35,367 nt of DNA from an uncultured Clostridia bacterium (GTDB lineage: Bacteria > Bacillota > Clostridia > Oscillospirales > Ruminococcaceae): the NCBI GenBank assembly GCA_945873955.1, contig CAMCFA010000023.1, forward strand, positions 1-35,367, given 5' to 3'. A model generated the notes under the pieces. That model saw only the letters and a program-made list of their open reading frames with translations. It was not told the origin of the DNA and did no database searches. How positions within the stretch are numbered: position 1 is the stretch's first letter; each line of letters begins with the position of its first letter. Position numbers and translations under genes: made by a program. Below, piece after piece: positions 32,620-35,367 of the stretch.

Positions 32620-33102
32620 CTAACTCCCTTGCCTTATTGCAATACCATACTTATCTACAAATCCGATCCTCCCGACTCCGATAACACCACGGCGCAAAAA
32701 CGTGATATTGATTCGTTCCGGTTCAAATCTCTTATATGGTATCCGAGCAACCGATACTTTTTTGTAATCAGCGAGAGATGACTCAATCTTTTCATAATCA
32801 GACAACAGAACCCCAGTTGAATCAAGCACATCTTTTGGAAGCTGATAGTCTTGCTCAACAAGTCCAAAGAATGTACAGCCTGTTTCAATGCAAAAAGCAA
32901 GAACACAATATTCGATTCCTTTGAACACAAAGCTGCCGATAACTGAGCCGATAAAGCTCCCTATCATATAGCCAAAGATTGCGGAGGCAGGAGTTAACAA
33001 AGCAGTTGCCACTGCTGCGCCTGCGATACCTAACGCACGCATGGAGGCGACAAATAACAAGGTGAAGCTGACGCTTCGAATGGCATACGGATTTCGGAAC
33101 AT
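32620..33102 (-). CDS. Membrane protein with glycine-zipper segment, hypothetical
   Basis: A 160-residue protein. The first ~75 residues are hydrophobic, with ASMRALGIAGAAVATALL and a Gly/Ser-spaced helix (FGYMIGSFIGSVIGSFVF) of glycine-zipper type, then YCVLAFCIETGCTFFG. The second half is soluble (LPKDVLDSTGVLLSDYEKIE, ERINITFLRRGVIGVGRIGF). No family recognised. The start codon at 33102 lacks a clear ribosome site and follows 13 nt after the stop of the small Cys-rich ORF, so the start or even the operon may be disturbed. Glycine zippers occur in pore-forming and lipid-associated proteins, but no such role is shown. Confidence 0.5.
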   Translation of the reverse strand: MFRNPYAIRSVSFTLLFVASMRALGIAGAAVATALLTPASAIFGYMIGSFIGSVIGSFVFKGIEYCVLAFCIETGCTFFGLVEQDYQLPKDVLDSTGVLLSDYEKIESSLADYKKVSVARIPYKRFEPERINITFLRRGVIGVGRIGFVDKYGIAIRQGS

Positions 33103-33115
33103 CGATCATCTGATC

Positions 33116-33346
33116 TCAGCCATCTTTCTCCGTTGCGGAAACCTCCCAATCTATCTCCCCGGCCGTCAGCTCCTCCCTGCGACCCACACTTTGTAGTGAT
33201 GACTCATTTTCTAGGTCAATACAGTATGGTTCGCATTTGTTATCACCGAGGTGTTGGTGGCAGTATTGGCGATCCTGCTGATGAAACTCGTTTACAGCAG
33301 GACGATACAGAGTATCCCCACAGAAGGAGCAAAGATAAGTAACCAT
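33116..33346 (-). CDS. Possible small Cys/His-rich protein
   Basis: About 76 residues from ATG 33346: MVTYLCSFCGDTLYRPAVNE, then a patch with FHQQDRQYCHQHLGDNKCEP. The CxxC followed by spaced Cys/His residues looks like a zinc site. No ribosome site precedes the ATG and the second half is unremarkable and acidic. It could be a genuine small gene co-transcribed with the membrane protein downstream, or a chance frame. Confidence 0.35.
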   Translation of the reverse strand: MVTYLCSFCGDTLYRPAVNEFHQQDRQYCHQHLGDNKCEPYCIDLENESSLQSVGRREELTAGEIDWEVSATEKDG

Positions 33347-33411
33347 TATGCACAAACTGTTACCTAAGTAACCGCTTTTCCGAAACTGCCCATTGTTTTT
33401 CAAAAGAAATC

Positions 33412-33420
33412 TGCTATAAT
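33412..33420 (+). promoter_or_regulatory. Extended -10 promoter of the flavodoxin operon
   Basis: TGCTATAAT, an extended -10, lies 45 nt before the flavodoxin ATG. The -35 region (ATTGTT at 17 nt spacing) is weak, as is usual with extended -10 promoters. Confidence 0.6.
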
Positions 33421-33464
33421 AGAATTAACGGTACGGAAGTTACCTAACACACAAAGGAGGAATT

Positions 33465-33974
33465 ATGATGAACGCACTGATCGTTTTCTTTTCAAGAGCC
33501 GATGAGAACTACTTCGGCGGTTCGATGAAGTATGTGGAGGTCGGCAACACTGAGATCGCAGCCGGACATATCACGAAGCTGACGGGCTTTGACAGCTTCA
33601 AGCTCGAAATGGTGCAGCCCTATTCCGCAGACTACATGACCTGCATCGACGAAGCAAAGGCACACCTCAGAGCAAATGCACGTCCCGAACTGAAAGAGAT
33701 GCCAGATGTATCAGGCTATGACAACATCATTCTTGCCTATCCGAATTATTGGGGTACTGCTCCGATGGCGGTGTTCACGTTCCTTGAAAGCGCTGATCTT
33801 TCGGGCAAGACGATCTATCCGCTCTGCGCAAACGAAGGCAGCGGACTTGGCAAAAGCGTTTCGGATATAAAGAAGTACGCCAATGTCGGTGAGGGGCTTT
33901 CTCTGACCGGCAGCGGAGTGAAACAGGCAAAGCCCGTGATCGAAACGTGGCTGAAAAATAACGGACTTATCTGA
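33465..33974 (+). CDS. Flavodoxin-like protein
   Basis: A 169-residue flavodoxin-fold protein. The N-terminal strand and phosphate loop region is NALIVFFSRADENYFGG; later DNIILAYPNYWGTAPMAVFT is the loop that stacks on FMN, and KTIYPLCANEGSGLGKSVSD the last part. Flavodoxins of this length without a classical TxT loop are mostly electron-transfer or quinone/azo-reductase-like proteins. AAAGGAGGAATT precedes ATG 33465 (33468 is an alternative start). The aldo/keto reductase follows 12 nt later, so both were probably one redox operon before the insertion. Confidence 0.9.
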   Translation: MMNALIVFFSRADENYFGGSMKYVEVGNTEIAAGHITKLTGFDSFKLEMVQPYSADYMTCIDEAKAHLRANARPELKEMPDVSGYDNIILAYPNYWGTAPMAVFTFLESADLSGKTIYPLCANEGSGLGKSVSDIKKYANVGEGLSLTGSGVKQAKPVIETWLKNNGLI

Positions 33975-33986
33975 GGAGGTTTTACT

Positions 33987-34550
33987 ATGCAGACTTACAT
34001 CACTTTGAATGACGGTACGAAGATCCCGCAGTTCGGGCTTGGCGTTTATATGGTGCCGAAGGGCGCTGAAACGGAGAACGCAGTCCTCGACGCGCTGAAA
34101 ATGGGAGTGCGCCACATCGACACGGCTCACGCTTATCAGAACGAGAGAAGTGTCGGCAAGGCTGTCAAAGCAAGCGGTATTCCCCGTGAGGAGATCTGGA
34201 TCACCACAAAGCTCTGGCCGCACGAATACGGCGAGGGCAAGACCTCTGCTGCTATCGACAAAATGCTTGAAAGGCTCGGCACTGACTACATTGATCTGCT
34301 TCTGCTGCATCAGCAGTTCGGTGACTACCTCGGTGCGTGGAAGGACATGGAGAAGGCTGTGAAGGCAGGCAAAGTTCGTTCAATCGGCATCAGCAACTTC
34401 GAGAGCGAGCGCCTTGAGGAGCTGTGCGAGGCTGCAACTATAAAGCCCTCTGTATTGCAGGTCGAGTGCCACCCCTACTATCAGCAGAACGAACTGAAAA
34501 AGCGTATCGAGAAGTACGGAACGGTCATTGAGAGCTGGTATCCCATCGGT
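33987..34550 (+). pseudogene. Aldo/keto reductase cut by a mobile-element insertion
   Basis: The first 188 residues of a normal aldo/keto reductase: LNDGTKIPQFGLGVYMVPKG, HIDTAHAYQNERSVGKAV (Asp and Tyr of the active site), WITTKLW (Lys), YIDLLLLHQQ (His), IGISNFESERLEEL, QVECHPYYQQNELKK and SWYPIG. Intact enzymes are about 275-285 residues. After Gly188 the frame continues for 26 unrelated residues to 34631, inside the end of a large serine recombinase gene on the other strand. The insertion therefore removed the NADPH-binding C-terminus; the rest should lie at the far end of the element, beyond this window. GAGGAGG precedes the start. Confidence 0.85.
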
Positions 34551-34603
34551 GCTGAACGCACTCAACGCAATATCCGAAAATCCAATTGTAAAGCCATTCA
34601 TAA
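34551..34603. other. Attachment-site junction of the right-hand recombinase element
   Basis: The target/element switch lies between the last clear reductase codon (34550) and the recombinase stop (34604-34606), mirroring the arrangement at 17944-17971. The element extends rightward out of the window. Confidence 0.55.
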
Positions 34604-35367
34604 TCAGTCAATAATCCCGACGAATTTGTAGAAAACATCAATCTTCTGCACAAACTCGCCGTTGATTTCTTCGGGTTCGTGAACCTCAATCCTGTCGATT
34701 AAGGTATTTAGCAGAGCCTGCGTCAACTCGTCGATGTCCGCATAGCGTTTAATCAGCTCCACAAAATTAGCGGCATTTTCGCTGTTCGCACGGCTTGTTC
34801 CGATTGTCTTTTCGTACTCGCCGACAGCCGTTTCAAGTTTGCTCTGCTCCTTTTCGTAAGCCGCAACAAGCGTGTTGTAGTTGCGGTCGGAAATCTCGCC
34901 TTTTGCGTGTTCCTCGTAGGTTTTCACGAACATTGTGTCAAGCTCCGCAAGCCGTTTCCGAGCCTTTTTAATCTCACGTTCAGCTTGACGAACACCGTCT
35001 TTTTCGGCTTTTCCAAGCCTTGCCGCAATTTGCGAAATCATCTTCTCGTCATTCTTTACGGCTAACTTTGCGAGCCGCTGAATATCCGCCAAAACCGCAT
35101 TGTAAAGGTCGATTGCGGCTATTCTGTGCTTACTGCAATTTTTTGAGTTCTCACGATGAATACGGCAGTAATAATCGTGATTTTCGCGAGGGTCTGCCTT
35201 TTTCGTCCTGCCCGAACGGTACGGAATAAGCGCATAACCGCAGTCGGCGCACTTCACCAAGCCCGAAAAGATGTTGTCATATTTAGCGCAGTCGCCTTTG
35301 TCGCACTTCTTGCGGCTTGTTATCATTCGCTGAATTATCTCCCAACGCTCAGACTCAATTATAGGCT
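34604..35367 (-). CDS. Large serine recombinase, C-terminal part (5' end outside window)
   Basis: About 254 residues of the C-terminal half of a TndX/TnpX-type large serine recombinase. The frame is open to the window edge (PIIESERWEIIQRMITSRKK), so the gene continues beyond it. Visible are the zinc ribbon (KCADCGYAL with later YYC and NCSKH), the coiled coil (RLGKAEKDGVRQAEREIKKA onward) and the conserved end YADIDELTQALLN then VFYKFVGIID. It is closely similar to residues ~300-543 of the recombinase at 16312 but differs in the zinc-ribbon insert and coiled coil, so it is a relative and not a copy. It ends at the junction with the interrupted aldo/keto reductase. Confidence 0.93.
   Translation of the reverse strand, partial: PIIESERWEIIQRMITSRKKCDKGDCAKYDNIFSGLVKCADCGYALIPYRSGRTKKADPRENHDYYCRIHRENSKNCSKHRIAAIDLYNAVLADIQRLAKLAVKNDEKMISQIAARLGKAEKDGVRQAEREIKKARKRLAELDTMFVKTYEEHAKGEISDRNYNTLVAAYEKEQSKLETAVGEYEKTIGTSRANSENAANFVELIKRYADIDELTQALLNTLIDRIEVHEPEEINGEFVQKIDVFYKFVGIID

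Noticed and set aside
1-35367. CRISPR arrays, rRNA or tRNA genes
   Set aside because: No regularly spaced repeats and no recognisable tRNA or rRNA sequence were found by reading; short tRNA remnants cannot be fully excluded by eye.

Overview
The window looks like an accessory (genomic-island) stretch of a Gram-positive gut Clostridia genome. The best guess is an Oscillospiraceae/Ruminococcus-like bacterium, judged from the strong AGGAGG ribosome sites, the TTGACA/TATAAT promoters with 17-nt spacers, the TndX/TnpX-type large serine recombinases, DUF960, BspA-type leucine-rich repeats and AAA/DUF4143 ATPases. No rRNA or tRNA gene was recognised. Genus-level placement is inference.

Layout. (1) 1-5355: the tail of a membrane protein; a Schlafen/AlbA_2 regulator with a repeat-rich promoter; a frameshifted cupin; then an A/T-rich three-gene cassette (nucleotide-cyclase-like protein, XRE-ImmA/IrrE protease, PIN/DUF4411-like protein) with its own promoter and overlapping genes. 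This cassette is a candidate toxin-antitoxin or defence system. (2) 5504-8467: DUF960, a zinc-finger amidoligase, a class II glutamine amidotransferase and a serine resolvase, tightly packed as one operon. (3) 8771-15031: a two-gene restriction-modification locus (Eco57I-like N6-adenine methylase, then a GIY-YIG/SF2 helicase protein carrying a C-terminal methylase-like half domain), followed by a possible ADP-ribosyltransferase-like gene. (4) 15121-17943: a palindromic repeat, a truncated mobilisation-gene fragment, a 55-residue ORF and a complete large serine recombinase. The element end lies just after the recombinase and abuts a 5'-truncated yibE/F gene.

(5) 18527-21748, minus strand: a coupled operon of a BspA-type LRR membrane protein, a radical SAM/SPASM enzyme and a 118-residue protein ending in five Ser, twelve Asn and Gly. 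This is the most unusual gene set in the window and a candidate peptide- or protein-modification system. (6) 21875-25797: an 89-bp imperfect direct repeat flanks an AAA/DUF4143 ATPase; then a small two-gene operon with a HTH protein, and a second AAA/DUF4143 ATPase. (7) 25898-27382, minus strand: a sugar O-acetyltransferase and a STAND/NB-ARC ATPase cut off after its Walker B. (8) 27536-32483: a small ORF, an excisionase-like HTH protein, a tyrosine integrase with an inserted HTH, a nested inverted repeat and a large HerA/FtsK-type ATPase, which together form an integrative-element core. (9) 32620-35367: two small minus-strand genes, a flavodoxin, and an aldo/keto reductase broken by a second large serine recombinase element that runs off the right edge.

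Taken together, at least three mobile elements (two large-serine-recombinase elements and one tyrosine-integrase element) meet here. Their cargo is dominated by conflict and modification functions.
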